Positions 20,149 through 32,734 of a stretch of DNA of 64,000 bases are shown here, in pieces. Position 1 is the stretch's first letter. Each line of letters opens with the position of its first letter. The notes below the pieces were generated by a model. It saw only the letters and a program-made list of their open reading frames with translations, did no database searches and was not told where the DNA came from. Position numbers and translations under genes: made by a program. The stretch comes from DASSQJ01 sp963773655 (lineage in GTDB: Bacteria > Actinomycetota > Actinomycetes > Actinomycetales > Dermatophilaceae). The stretch covers positions 1,178,001 to 1,242,000 of the forward strand of contig CAVZBX010000001.1 in NCBI GenBank assembly GCA_963773655.1, read 5' to 3'.

Positions 20149-21292
20149 TGACCCGCGAGCCCGCCGTCCTCGTCCTCGAGGACGGGCGCACCTTCCGCGG
20201 CCGGGCCTACGGCCACCGCGGCTCCACCGTCGGGGAGGCGGTGTTCTCCACCGGCATGACCGGCTACCAGGAGACCCTCACCGACCCCAGCTACCACCGC
20301 CAGGTCGTCGTCATGACCGCCCCCCACGTCGGGAACACCGGGTGGAACGACGAGGACGACGAGTCCGGCCGCATCTGGGTCGCCGGCTACGTCGTCCGCG
20401 ACCCCGCGATCCGGCCGTCGAGCTGGCGCAGCCGCCGAACCCTCGAGGACGAGCTCGACGGCCCAGGGCGTCGTCGGCATCTGCGACCTCGACACCCGCG
20501 CCCTGACCCGTCACCTGCGCGAGCGGGGCGCGATGCGGGTCGGCATCTTCTCCGGAGCCGACGCCGCCGCGCCCCCGAGGAGCTGCTCGCCCGCGTCACC
20601 GCCGCCCCGGCGATGGAGGGGGCGGCGCTCGCCGCCGAGGTGGCGACGAAGGAGGCCTACGTCGTTCCGGCGGTGGGGGAGCGGCGGTACACCGTGGCCG
20701 CCGTCGACCTCGGCATCAAGTCGATGACGCCGGCGATGATGGCGCATCGCGGCATCGAGGTGCACGTGCTGCCGGCCACCGCGACGCTCGACGACGTGCG
20801 CGCGGTGCAGCCCGACGGGGTCTTCTTCTCCAACGGCCCCGGCGACCCGGCCACCGCCGAGCAGCAGGCCGAGCTGCTCCGTGGGGTGCTGCGGGCGGGC
20901 ATCCCGTACTTCGGCATCTGCTTCGGCAACCAGATCCTCGGCCGGGCGCTCGGGTTCGGCACGTACAAGCTCAAGTACGGCCACCGCGGCATCAACCAGC
21001 CGGTCATGGACCGCACGACCGGCAAGGTCGAGGTGACCGCGCACAACCACGGGTTCGCCGTCGACGCCCCGCTCGACCGCGACGCCGACACCGAGTTCGG
21101 CCGGGTCGCGGGTCAGCCACGTCTGCCTCAACGACGACGTCGTCGAGGGCCTGGAGTGCCTCGACGTGCCGGCGTTCTCGGTGCAGTACCACCCGGAGGC
21201 GGCGGCCGGCCCGCACGACGCCGCCTACCTCTTCGACCGGTTCGTCGACCTCATGGAGCGAACCGCCGCACGACGAGGGCGGGGGTGGCCTG

Positions 21293-21293
<1 letters not shown>
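20145..21293 (+). CDS. carA: Carbamoyl-phosphate synthase small subunit (frameshifted)
   Basis: Glutaminase subunit providing ammonia to CarB. The N-domain AVLVLEDGRTFRGRAYG and STGMTGYQETLTDPSY, the amidotransferase core VFFSNGPGDPATAEQQ and YFGICFGNQILGRALG (Cys nucleophile), the HRGINQPV segment and VQYHPEA (His) are all present. Frames are broken near 20463 (one extra base), 20572, 21107 and 21260. The frame that stops at 21293 overlaps the carB ATG in TGATG, the usual junction, which is why I place the end there. Confidence 0.9.
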
Positions 21294-24611
<3,318 letters not shown>

Positions 24612-24615
<4 letters not shown>

Positions 24616-25487
24616 GCGCCGGCGTCGTGCAGGTGTCCGGCGAGCTCATCGCCACCCGGAGGGCCGGCGCCTACCACCACCTCACCATCGTCGCCCCCGG
24701 TGTCGCCGAGCTCGCCCACCCCGGGCAGTTCGTCGCCCTCGCCGTCGGCGGGCCCACCTCGGCCCACCTGCTGCGGCGCTGCTTCTCGATCCACAAGGTG
24801 AAGCCCTCGGGCACGTACGGCGGCACCGTCGACGTCGTCGTGGCGGCCCACGGGCCGGGCACCGTGTGGCTCGCCGGGCTTCGGCCGCACGACCCGGTCG
24901 ACGTCGTCGGCCCGCTCGGCCGGCCGTTCCCGCTGCCCGCCGAGCCCGCGGCGTGCGTCCTCGTCGGCGGCGGCTACGGCTCGGCGCCGCTGTTCTGGCT
25001 CGCCGAGGAGCTGCGCGCGCGCGGCTGCCACACCGAGATGGTGCTCGGCGCCGCCTCGGAGGACCGGCTCTTCGGCGTCGTCGAGGCGCGGCGTGCGGCC
25101 GACGGCGTCACCGTCACCACCGACGACGGCTCCGCCGGACGCCGCGGGTGGGTCTCCGACGTGCTCGGTGAGGTCGTGGACCGCACCTCGGCGGGGGTCG
25201 TCTACGCCTGCGGCCCGATGGGAATGCTGCGCTCGGTCACCGAGGTCGCCGAGCGGCACGGCGCCGTCGCCCAGGTGGCGGTCGAGGAGTCGATGGCGTG
25301 CGGGGTCGGGGTGTGCATGACCTGCGTGCTGCCCGTCACCGGCAACGACGGGGTCACCCGGATGGTCCGCTCCTGCGTCGAGGGCCCGGTGTTCCGGGGC
25401 GACCGGGTGCGCTGGGACGCCTTCGAGGACGGCATCGGCCGGGTTCCGGACGACGCCCTCGGCGCGCCGCGGGCGGGGGGCCACTGA
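24612..25487 (+). CDS. pyrK: Dihydroorotate dehydrogenase electron transfer subunit
   Basis: 291 aa, GTG overlapping carB. FAD/NAD-binding ferredoxin-reductase fold: RCFSIHKVK (FAD), VLVGGGYGSAPLFWLAEEL (NAD), YACGPMGMLRSV. It ends with the [2Fe-2S] ligand set ACGVGVCMTCVLP plus a later Cys in RSCVEGPVF. It passes electrons from PyrD FMN to NAD+, making the dihydroorotate dehydrogenase class 1B. No frame breaks are seen. Confidence 0.93.
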
Positions 25488-26447
25488 TGGTCGACCTCGC
25501 CACCACCCTCGCGGGGGTGACGCTGCCCAACCCGGTGATGACGGCGTCGGGGTGCGCCGCCAACGGGCGCGAGCTGCACCGGTTCTTCCCGGTCTCCGAG
25601 CTGGGCGCGTTCGTCACCAAGACCGTGATGCGCGACCCCCGCTCGGGCCGGGGCACGCCGCGGATGGCCGAGACGGCGTCCGGCATGCTCAACTCCATCG
25701 GCCTGCAGGGCCCGGGCATCGAGGCCTTCGCCGCCGAGGACCTGCCGTGGCTGGAGTCGGTGGGGGCCCGGGTGCTCGTCTCGGTCGCCGGCAACACGGC
25801 CGAGGAGTTCGGAGAGGTCGCCGCGCGGCTGGCGCAGAGCCCGGCGTTCGGTGCGGTCGTGGGGGTCGAGGCCAACATCTCCTGCCCCAACGTCGCCAAC
25901 CGCGGGCTGGTCTTCGCCTGCGACGCCGTGTCCTCGGAGCGGGTCGTCGCCATCGTCCGCGACCGGCTGCCCACCGGAACACCGGTCTTCGCCAAGCTCA
26001 CCCCGGACGTGACCGACATCGTCGCCATCGCCGCGGCCGCCCTCGCGGCCGGGGCCGACGGCCTGACGATGATCAACACCCTCCTCGGCATGGTCATCGA
26101 CACCGACCGGCTGCGGCCCCAGCTGGCGGGCGTCACGGGGGGCCTCTCCGGGCCGGCCGTGCGGCCGGTCGCCGTCCGCGCGCTGTACCAGGTGACCGCC
26201 GCGATGCGCGCCGGCACGCTGCCGCACCGCTCCGCTCATCGGGGTCGGGGGAGTGCGCACCGGCCGGGACGCGCTCGAGCTGCTCGCGGCCGGCGCCTCG
26301 GCGGTCCAGGTGGGCACGGCGACCTTCAACGACCCCAGCGCGCCCCGCCGCGTGCTCGACGAGCTCGGGGCCGAGGTGGCGCGGCACGGCTTCGGACGGG
26401 TCGCCGACGTCGTCGGCATCGCCCACGAGAGGATGGCCCGCCCATGA
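25487..26447 (+). CDS. pyrD: Dihydroorotate dehydrogenase, class 1B catalytic subunit (one frameshift)
   Basis: About 319 aa. FMN barrel with GVTLPNPVMTASGC, KTVMRDPRSGRG, the N-S-I-G-L-Q-G loop, and VEANISCPNV containing the catalytic Cys of class 1 enzymes. One extra C in the run near 26230 (expected TLPHAPLIGVGGV) moves the last 65 residues (GRDALELLAAGASAVQVGTA) to another frame, which stops at 26447. It overlaps pyrK by 3 nt (TGATG) and pyrF by 4. Confidence 0.93.
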
Positions 26448-27310
26448 GCCCGACCCCGTTCGGAGACCGGCTGCGCGCCGCGATGGACGAGCACGGCCCG
26501 TTCTGCCCGGGCATCGACCCGCACGCCGCCCTGCTCGGTGCCTGGGGTCTGCCCGACACCGTCGACGGCCTCGAGCGGTTCGCGATGACGTGCGTCGAGG
26601 CGTTCGGCGGGACCGTGGCCTGCGTCAAGCCGCAGTCGGCCTTCTTCGAGCGGTTCGGCTCCCGGGGGGTAGCGGTCCTCGAGCGGACCCTGGGCGGGCT
26701 GCGCGAGGCCGGCACCCTCACCCTGCTGGACGCCAAGCGCGGCGACATCGGCACGACGATGGGCGGCTACGCCCAGGCCTACCTGTCCGAGGAGTCACCG
26801 GCGCGCGCCGACGCCCTCACCCTCAGCCCGTACCTCGGCTACGAGTCGCTGCGCCCCGCGCTCGACCTCGCCGCCGCCACCGGCCGTGGGGTCTTCGTCC
26901 TCACCCTGACCTCCAACCCCGAGGGCGCCTCGGTCCAGCACGCCGTCCGGGACGGCCGGACGGTCGCCGCCTCGGTCGTCGAGGGTGTCGCCGGCGACAA
27001 CGCCACGGCCCGGGCCGCGGGCCGCCTGGGCAGCGTCGGGATGGTGGTCGGCGCCACCGTCGGGGCGGCCGTCCACGACCTCGGCCTCGACCTCGCAGGG
27101 TCGGCCGCGCCGCTGCTCGCCCCGGGCCTCGGTGCCCAGGGCGGGACCCCCGCGACACTGCGGGCGACCTTCGGTCCCGCCCTGGCGCAGGTCCTCGGGA
27201 CGAGCAGCCGCGAGGTGCTCGCGGCGGGGCCCGACGTGGTGGCCGTGCGGCGGGCCGCGCGGGCTGCCGCGGAGGCCCTCCGGGCCCTCGGCGCCACCCC
27301 CCAGACCTGA
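26444..27310 (+). CDS. pyrF: Orotidine-5'-phosphate decarboxylase (PyrF2 type)
   Basis: 288 aa. Final step to UMP. The active-site motif DAKRGDI is at 96-102 (LLDAKRGDIGTTMGGYAQAY), typical of the longer actinobacterial/deltaproteobacterial group of OMP decarboxylases. FCPGIDPHAALL and TLSPYLGYESLRPAL are also conserved. It is the last gene of the pyr run; no pyrE is in the operon, so orotate phosphoribosyltransferase must be encoded elsewhere. Confidence 0.95.
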   Translation: MSPTPFGDRLRAAMDEHGPFCPGIDPHAALLGAWGLPDTVDGLERFAMTCVEAFGGTVACVKPQSAFFERFGSRGVAVLERTLGGLREAGTLTLLDAKRGDIGTTMGGYAQAYLSEESPARADALTLSPYLGYESLRPALDLAAATGRGVFVLTLTSNPEGASVQHAVRDGRTVAASVVEGVAGDNATARAAGRLGSVGMVVGATVGAAVHDLGLDLAGSAAPLLAPGLGAQGGTPATLRATFGPALAQVLGTSSREVLAAGPDVVAVRRAARAAAEALRALGATPQT

Positions 27311-27400
27311 CGGTGCCAAGCCGGCTCCGGCGCGATACAGTCGCGGCGTACAGCCGGACGTTGAGAAGCCAGCGCCCGCACGTCGACCAAGGACTCCTCC

Positions 27401-27715
27401 GTGGCACTCCCTCCGCTGACCCAGGAACAGCGTGCCGCCGCCCTCGAGAAGGCGGCGGCGTCCCGACGTGAGCGTGCGGAGGTCAAGCACCGGCTCAAGC
27501 ACTCCGGTGCCTCGCTCGCCGCGGTCATCGACGAGGGCAAGAGCAACGACGTCATCGGCAAGATGCGCGTCTCCGCCCTCCTCGAGTCCATGCCCGGCGT
27601 CGGCCGCGTCCGCGCCCGCCAGATCATGGAGGAGATCGGCATCTCCGAGAGCCGCCGCGTGCGCGGCCTCGGCCAGAACCAGATCGCCGCGCTGCTCCAC
27701 CGCTTCGGCGCGTGA
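27401..27715 (+). CDS. mihF: Actinobacterial integration host factor (sIHF/mIHF)
   Basis: 104 aa, GTG start; opens MALPPLTQEQRAAALEKAA with RRERAEVKHRLKHSG next. A helix-two-turn-helix region (LLESMPGVGRVRARQIMEEI, about residues 59-78) binds DNA without sequence preference in the characterised homologues. It is an essential nucleoid protein in mycobacteria and affects antibiotic production and development in Streptomyces. The 90 bp upstream contain TACAGT (about 27335), a possible -10. The stop overlaps the gmk start by 4 nt, a conserved pairing. Confidence 0.95.
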   Translation: MALPPLTQEQRAAALEKAAASRRERAEVKHRLKHSGASLAAVIDEGKSNDVIGKMRVSALLESMPGVGRVRARQIMEEIGISESRRVRGLGQNQIAALLHRFGA

Positions 27716-28293
27716 GCGGCCGCTCACGGCTCACGGTCCTCGCCGGGCCGACCGCCGTGGGCAAGGGCACCCTCGCCGCGTGGGTGCGCGAGCACCATCC
27801 GGAGGTGTGGGTGTCGGTGTCGGCCACCACCCGCCGTCCGCGCCCCGGGGAGGTCGAGGGGGTGCACTACCACTTCGTCTCCGACGCCGAGTTCGCCCGG
27901 ATGGTGGCGGACGACGAGCTGCTCGAGTGGGCCGTCGTGCACGGCCGCGCCCGGTACGGCACGCTGCGGGCCCCCGTCGAGGCGGTGCTCGAGGCCGGGC
28001 GCCCGGCACTGCTCGAGATCGACCTGCAGGGGGCGCGGCAGGTCAGGGCGGCGATGCCGGAGGCCCTGTTCGTCTTCCTCACCCCGCCGAGCTGGGAGGA
28101 GCTGGTCCGGCGGCTGGTCGGTCGCGGCACCGAGGACGAGGAGGAGCGGCGGGTGCGGCTGTCCACCGCCCGGGGCGAGCTCGCTGCCGCCGAGGAGTTC
28201 GACGTGACCCTCGTGAACGACGACGTTCAGCGGGCGGGCGAGGAACTCGTATCATTGATGGCAACCCCCGTACCCGAGGCGAAGCGAGACTGA
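27712..28293 (+). CDS. gmk: Guanylate kinase
   Basis: 193 aa. The P-loop variant GPTAVGKG is at 12-19. GMP-binding motifs: SATTRRPRPGEVEGVHYHFV, ELLEWAVVHGRARYGT, and LLEIDLQGARQVRA. Converts GMP to GDP. GTG start overlapping mihF; rpoZ follows after 3 bp. The gene order mihF-gmk-rpoZ-coaBC-metK-priA-fmt is the common actinobacterial one; here two coiled-coil genes on the other strand separate coaBC and metK. Confidence 0.96.
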   Translation: MSGRSRLTVLAGPTAVGKGTLAAWVREHHPEVWVSVSATTRRPRPGEVEGVHYHFVSDAEFARMVADDELLEWAVVHGRARYGTLRAPVEAVLEAGRPALLEIDLQGARQVRAAMPEALFVFLTPPSWEELVRRLVGRGTEDEEERRVRLSTARGELAAAEEFDVTLVNDDVQRAGEELVSLMATPVPEAKRD

Positions 28294-28296
28294 CGC

Positions 28297-28569
28297 GTGT
28301 CCGGAACCACCGCGAACCCCATCGGCATCACCAACCCGCCGATCGACGAGCTGCTCGAGCGTGCCGACTCCAAGTACGCGCTCGTGCTCTACTCCGCCAA
28401 GCGCGCGCGCCAGATCAACGCGTACTACGCCCAGCTCCAGGAGGGCCTGCTCGAGTACGTCGGCCCGCTGGTCGACTCCGAGGTCCACGAGAAGCCGCTG
28501 TCCATCGCGCTGCGCGAGATCAACGAGGGCCTGCTGACCTCCGAGCCCGCCCCGCCCGCCGAGGGCTGA
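28297..28569 (+). CDS. rpoZ: RNA polymerase omega subunit
   Basis: 90 aa, GTG start 3 bp after gmk. Conserved stretch PPIDELLERADSKYALVLYSAKRARQINAYY, and LSIALREINEGLL near the end. Omega aids assembly and stability of RNA polymerase. The length and sequence are normal for actinobacteria. Confidence 0.96.
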   Translation: MSGTTANPIGITNPPIDELLERADSKYALVLYSAKRARQINAYYAQLQEGLLEYVGPLVDSEVHEKPLSIALREINEGLLTSEPAPPAEG

Positions 28570-28573
28570 TCCC

Positions 28574-29827
28574 GTGCGGGTCGTCCTCGGGGTGGCCGGG
28601 GGCATCGCGGCCTACAAGGCCTGCTCGCTCCTCCGGCTGCTCACCGAGGCCGGCCACGACGTCACCGTCGTCCCCACCGAGGCCGCCCTGCGCTTCGTCG
28701 GGGCACCGACGTGGTCGGCGCTGTCCGGCAAGCAGGTGCACACCGACGTCTGGTCCGACATCACCGAGGTGCCGCACGTCCGGATCGGGCAGCAGGCCGA
28801 CCTCGTCGTCGTCGCCCCCGCCACCGCCGACCTGCTCGCCCGGGCGGCCACCGGGCAGGCCGACGACCTGCTCACCACCGTGCTGCTCACGGCCCGCTGC
28901 CCGGTCGTCATGGCACCGGCGATGCACACCGAGATGTGGGAGCACCCGGCCACGCAGGCCAACGTCGCCACCCTGGGCGAACGCGGGGTGCACATCGTGC
29001 CCCCCGCATCGGGACGGCTCACCGGCCCCGACTCCGGCCCCGGGCGGCTGCCCGAGCCCGAGGAGCTCCTCGCCGTCTGCGAGCAAGAGCTGGCCCGGGC
29101 CGCGACCCGCGCCGCGGTGCCGCACCGTGCGGCGTCGATGACGGGGCGCCGGGTGGTCGTCACGGCCGGGGGCACCCGCGAACCGCTGGACCCGGTCCGG
29201 TTCCTCGGCAACCGGTCGTCGGGCAAGCAGGGCCACGCCCTGGCGGCGGAGGCCGCCGCCCGGGGCGCCGACGTCACCCTCGTCACCACCACCGGTCCGG
29301 GCGCGCCCGCCGGGGTGCGGGTGGTGGAGGTCGAGACCGCCCTGGAGATGCAGGAGGCGGTGCAGCGGGCCGCGGAGGGGTCCGACGTCGTCGTCATGGC
29401 CGCCGCCGTCGCCGACTTCCGGCCCGCCGCCTACGCCGAGCACAAGATCAAGAAGACCCACGAGCCGGGCCCGGGCGGCGCGCCGGACGAGTCGGCCCCC
29501 GCCGTCGAGCTGGTCCGCAACCCCGACATCCTCGCGGGGCTCGTCGCCGCCCGCGGCGCCGCCACCACCCCCGTCGTCGTGGGATTCGCCGCCGAGACCG
29601 GCGACGGCGAAGGGAGCGTGCTCGACCACGGACGGGCGAAGCTGGCCCGCAAGGGCTGCGACGTGCTCGTCGTCAACGAGGTCGGGCGCGACACGACGTT
29701 CGGCAAGGACGACAACACCGTGCACGTGCTGCGCCCGGGGAGCGGCGAGGTCCTCGGCATCGGACCGGCGAGCAAGGCCGAGGTCGCGGCCGGCGTCTGG
29801 GACGTCGTCGCCGACCTGCTCCGCTAG
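28574..29827 (+). CDS. coaBC: Bifunctional phosphopantothenoylcysteine decarboxylase/synthetase
   Basis: 417 aa. Two steps of coenzyme A synthesis. N-terminal CoaC: GVAGGIAAYKACSLLRLL, a THxxF-like region, and VVMAPAMHTEMW (FMN/substrate loop). C-terminal CoaB: RRVVVTAGGTREPLDPVRFLGN, SSGKQGHALA, AVADFRP, IKKTHEPG and VGFAAETGD. It starts with GTG 4 bp after rpoZ. A bidirectional terminator follows. Confidence 0.96.
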   Translation: MRVVLGVAGGIAAYKACSLLRLLTEAGHDVTVVPTEAALRFVGAPTWSALSGKQVHTDVWSDITEVPHVRIGQQADLVVVAPATADLLARAATGQADDLLTTVLLTARCPVVMAPAMHTEMWEHPATQANVATLGERGVHIVPPASGRLTGPDSGPGRLPEPEELLAVCEQELARAATRAAVPHRAASMTGRRVVVTAGGTREPLDPVRFLGNRSSGKQGHALAAEAAARGADVTLVTTTGPGAPAGVRVVEVETALEMQEAVQRAAEGSDVVVMAAAVADFRPAAYAEHKIKKTHEPGPGGAPDESAPAVELVRNPDILAGLVAARGAATTPVVVGFAAETGDGEGSVLDHGRAKLARKGCDVLVVNEVGRDTTFGKDDNTVHVLRPGSGEVLGIGPASKAEVAAGVWDVVADLLR

Positions 29828-29875
29828 GGCGTCCGCCCGGCGCGGCCGCCCCCGCCACCGCGGAGTCCGTGTCGC

Positions 29876-29902
29876 GGGCACCCGGCGGAGAGCCGGGTGC
29901 CC
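29876..29902. terminator. Bidirectional hairpin terminator
   Basis: A perfect 11-bp stem, GGGCACCCGGC / GCCGGGTGCCC, with a GGAGA loop lies between convergent coaBC and the coiled-coil gene. No long U-tract on either side, as is common in high-G+C actinobacteria. Confidence 0.8.
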
Positions 29903-29908
29903 CCGAGG

Positions 29909-31132
29909 TCAGCGGTGGGCGGGCTGGCGCTTCCCGGCCACCGCGGCGGCGCCCGCCTCAGGGGCGGCCTCGTCGGCCTCGCTGTCGTCGGCCTCCGCCT
30001 CCACGTCGTCCGACGCGGCGGCCTCGTCGGCCTCGCTGTCGTCGGCCTCCGCCTCCACGTCGTCCGACGCGGCGGCCTCGTCCGCCTCCGCCTCGTCCGC
30101 CTCGGCGGCGTCCGCCTCGGTGTCCGCGTCGGTGTCCGCGTCGGTCGGCTCGTCCTCGTCCTCCTCCGACTCCGCCTCGGCGGGCTCCTCGACGGCCAGG
30201 GCCTCGGCGGCGGCCGGGCCACCGAGGGTGGCGAGCATGTTGCGGACGTTGCTCAGCTGCGCCGTGATGCTGTCGCGACGGGCGGTGGCGGCGGCCAGCT
30301 CGCGGTCGGAGTCACGGCGCACCCGCTCGGCCTGCTCACGGGCGGAGCGGACCAGCTCGGCCGCCTCGGCGCGCGCGGCCTCGAGGATGCGGGCCCCCTC
30401 CGCGGCCTTGGCCTCACGGTCCTCGTCGGCCTCACGGGCCATGACGTCGGCTCGCTCCTGCACGGCGGCGAGAGCGGCGTCCTGCTTGGCCATCTGGGCG
30501 TTGAACTCCTCCGCGGCGGCCTCCCGGCGCTCGCCGAGGGTGCGCTCGAAGTCGGCCGCCTGGGACGCGGCCGCGGCCCGCTGCTTCTCGTAGTAGGCCT
30601 CGGCCTCCTCGCGCCGGGCGGCGGCCTCACGGGCAGCGTCGTCGATGATCGAGTCGGCCTCGGCCTTGGCGCGGGCCAGCACGTTCGCGGCGTCGGTGTC
30701 GGCCCGGTTGCGGACCTCCTCGGCGTACCGGTCGGCCTCGGCCCGCGCGAGCTGGGACTCCTGCTCGGCCGCGCGCCGGGTCTCCTCGGCCTGCGTGGCA
30801 GCGGTCTCCCGCAGCGAGGCGGCCTCCTCGTCGGCCAGGGCGAGCATCGTGCCGATCCGCTCCCCGAGGTCGGTGAAGCCGGGGCTGCTCGCCTTGCGGC
30901 CCTGCTCCTCGAGCGCCGCGACCCGCTGGCGGTGGTCGTCGACCTCGCGGACCAGCTCGTCCTGCGACTGCCGGGCCTTGGTCAGCTCCACCGAGGCCGC
31001 CGCCGCCTCCTGGCGGGCCGCCTCGGCCTCCTGGCGCGCCGCGGCGAGGCCCTGCTGGAGGTCGGCGAGGTGCTGGTCGACCTGGACGGGGTCGTAGCCG
31101 CGGAAGACGGTGGGGAACTCCGGCTGTGTCAT
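29909..31132 (-). CDS. DivIVA-domain coiled-coil protein with acidic tail
   Basis: 407 aa. The N-terminus FPTVFRGYDPVQVDQHLADL is a DivIVA-type membrane/curvature-sensing domain. A long uninterrupted Ala/Glu/Arg coiled coil follows (about residues 25-300), ending in ARRDSITAQLSNVRNML. The last about 100 residues are very acidic and include a duplicated 18-residue unit (EADEAAASDDVEAEADDS). It resembles actinobacterial Wag31/Scy/FilP-like cytoskeletal proteins, often mislabelled cellulose-binding, that organise polar growth or division. It overlaps the upstream paralogue by 3 nt and is expected to be co-translated. Confidence 0.8.
   Translation of the reverse strand: MTQPEFPTVFRGYDPVQVDQHLADLQQGLAAARQEAEAARQEAAAASVELTKARQSQDELVREVDDHRQRVAALEEQGRKASSPGFTDLGERIGTMLALADEEAASLRETAATQAEETRRAAEQESQLARAEADRYAEEVRNRADTDAANVLARAKAEADSIIDDAAREAAARREEAEAYYEKQRAAAASQAADFERTLGERREAAAEEFNAQMAKQDAALAAVQERADVMAREADEDREAKAAEGARILEAARAEAAELVRSAREQAERVRRDSDRELAAATARRDSITAQLSNVRNMLATLGGPAAAEALAVEEPAEAESEEDEDEPTDADTDADTEADAAEADEAEADEAAASDDVEAEADDSEADEAAASDDVEAEADDSEADEAAPEAGAAAVAGKRQPAHR
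29964..30071. repeat. Two exact 54-bp tandem copies inside a coding region
   Basis: The period from 29964 to 30018 is 54 bp; both copies are identical and a third begins before diverging. In frame (18 codons), encoding the acidic repeat in the tail of the coiled-coil protein. Looks like recent slippage. Confidence 0.9.
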
Positions 31133-32610
31133 CAGGACTCCTGTGCAGGGGGGTGGGGGTCGTGGTCGGTGGTCTCGGGGGCGCCTTCGCCGCGCAGGGA
31201 CCCGTCGTGGACGGCGAGGGCCTCGATGACGCCGGAGAGCTCGCCGAGCTGAGCGGTGATCGCGTCACGGCGCGCTGCGAGTGTATGCACCTCGGCCCGG
31301 GCGCGCTCGACGGCGGCCTGGGCCTCGGCCCGCACCGCGTCGGCGCGCTCGCGGGCATCCTCGGACGCGCGGACGATCTCCGCCCGGGCCGCGCGGTGGT
31401 ACTCGTGCGCCTCGCGGTGCATCCGCTCGACGTCCTCCGCCGCCCCGTGGCGCACCCGACGGGCGCCGTCCTCGGCCTCGGTCAGCCGGCGCTCGGCGCG
31501 CGCGCTCGCCTCCGCCTCTCGACGGCCGGCCTCCTCGAGCATCCGCTGGGCCTCCCGGCGCGCCGACTCGGTGGTGCGGGCGGCGTCGGCCCGTGCCTCG
31601 GCGAGGACGGAGGCGGCGAGCTCGCGCATCCGCCGCGACTCCGACTCGGCCTCGGCCATCCGGTCGCGGGCCTTGGCCGTGGCGCTGCCGAGGACGGTCT
31701 GCACCCGTTCCCGGTGGGTCCGGGCACGCTCGGCGAGCTCCTGGTGGTGGGCACGGGTGGCAGCGGCGTTCTCCGCCTCGGTGCGGTCGATGATCTCGCG
31801 CACCGTGCCCTGGGCCCAGGCCAGGTGCTTCTCGGCGGCGTCGACCACCTCGGCGGCCTCGGCCTCGGCGTCCGACACCAGCCGGGCGGCCCGGTCGCGC
31901 GCCTCCTCGAGCAGCCGCTCGTGCTCGAGCCGGCTGCGCTCCTCCCGCTGGGCGAGCTCGGTGAGCCGGCCCTCGACCTCGTCGTCGGCCTCGCTCCGGT
32001 GCCGGGTGGCGTACTCCTGGACCTCCTGCCGCATCCGGCCCAGGTCCGTCTCGGTGCTGGTCCGCAGCGCGGCGAGCTCGGCGGCGTGCGTCTCGTGCTC
32101 GCGGGTCCAGCGCTCCTGGTGGGCGCGTTCCTCCTCGCCGAGCCGGGTCATCGTGCTCTCGTGCTCGGCGCGGGCACGCTCGAGCACCTCGTCGGCGCGG
32201 GCCTGGGCGTCGGCGAGCGCCTGGGCCGCCTGCTCCTCCGCGATGGCGATGGCCTCGTCGCTGGCCTTGGTGGCGCGGGCCCGCAGCAGCGACGCCTGGT
32301 CGGCGGCGTCCGCGAGCATGATCTCGACCTCGGCCCGCGTCTCCTCCAGCCGGCGCTCGGACTCCTCGCGCGCGGTCCGGACGCGGGCCTGGAGGTCCTC
32401 GAGCTCGTGGGTGGCGGCGGTGGTCTCCTCGCGCACCCGGGTGGCCTCGGCGCGCATCGCCGCGACCTCGCGGTCGGCGTCGGCGCGGAGCTGGTCGGCG
32501 AGCGTCTGGGCCCGGCTCAGGATCGAGAGCGCCTCGTCCGCGGGACCGGCCCCGGAGGCGGCAGCCTCCGGCGCAGCCTCAACCCTGGACCCGTCGGACA
32601 CGCGCCCCAT
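31132..32610 (-). CDS. Long coiled-coil (Scy/FilP-like) protein
   Basis: 492 aa, almost entirely heptad-like Ala/Glu/Arg sequence from about residue 25 to 465, without signal peptide or DivIVA N-domain. Near the C-terminus AARRDAITAQLGELSG matches the same position of the neighbouring protein (ARRDSITAQLSN), pointing to common ancestry. Probably a cytoskeletal filament or polarisome protein. A glycine/proline/acidic tail ends it. Diverges from metK. Confidence 0.75.
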   Translation of the reverse strand: MGRVSDGSRVEAAPEAAASGAGPADEALSILSRAQTLADQLRADADREVAAMRAEATRVREETTAATHELEDLQARVRTAREESERRLEETRAEVEIMLADAADQASLLRARATKASDEAIAIAEEQAAQALADAQARADEVLERARAEHESTMTRLGEEERAHQERWTREHETHAAELAALRTSTETDLGRMRQEVQEYATRHRSEADDEVEGRLTELAQREERSRLEHERLLEEARDRAARLVSDAEAEAAEVVDAAEKHLAWAQGTVREIIDRTEAENAAATRAHHQELAERARTHRERVQTVLGSATAKARDRMAEAESESRRMRELAASVLAEARADAARTTESARREAQRMLEEAGRREAEASARAERRLTEAEDGARRVRHGAAEDVERMHREAHEYHRAARAEIVRASEDARERADAVRAEAQAAVERARAEVHTLAARRDAITAQLGELSGVIEALAVHDGSLRGEGAPETTDHDPHPPAQES

Positions 32611-32646
32611 GATCGCAGAACCCTCGCCCGGTCACCGGATGAAGCC

Positions 32647-32675
32647 TGAGACGGTCTTTCAGGAGCCGGTAGATT
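32647..32675 (+). promoter_or_regulatory. Putative metK promoter
   Basis: TGAGAC (32647-32652), a 17-bp spacer and TAGATT (32670-32675), placing +1 near 32682 with a leader of about 53 nt containing GAAGGAGAG ahead of the GTG. No SAM riboswitch is evident in the leader. Confidence 0.5.
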
Positions 32676-32734
32676 GGCGTCCGGTCTCCCACCCAGGACC
32701 GGGGGGAACCGTCCGTCGCCGAAGGAGAGTCCGC

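Noticed and set aside
32611..32734. SAM riboswitch upstream of metK
   Set aside because: The 124-bp gap shows a promoter and ribosome site but none of the SAM-I/II/IV core motifs.
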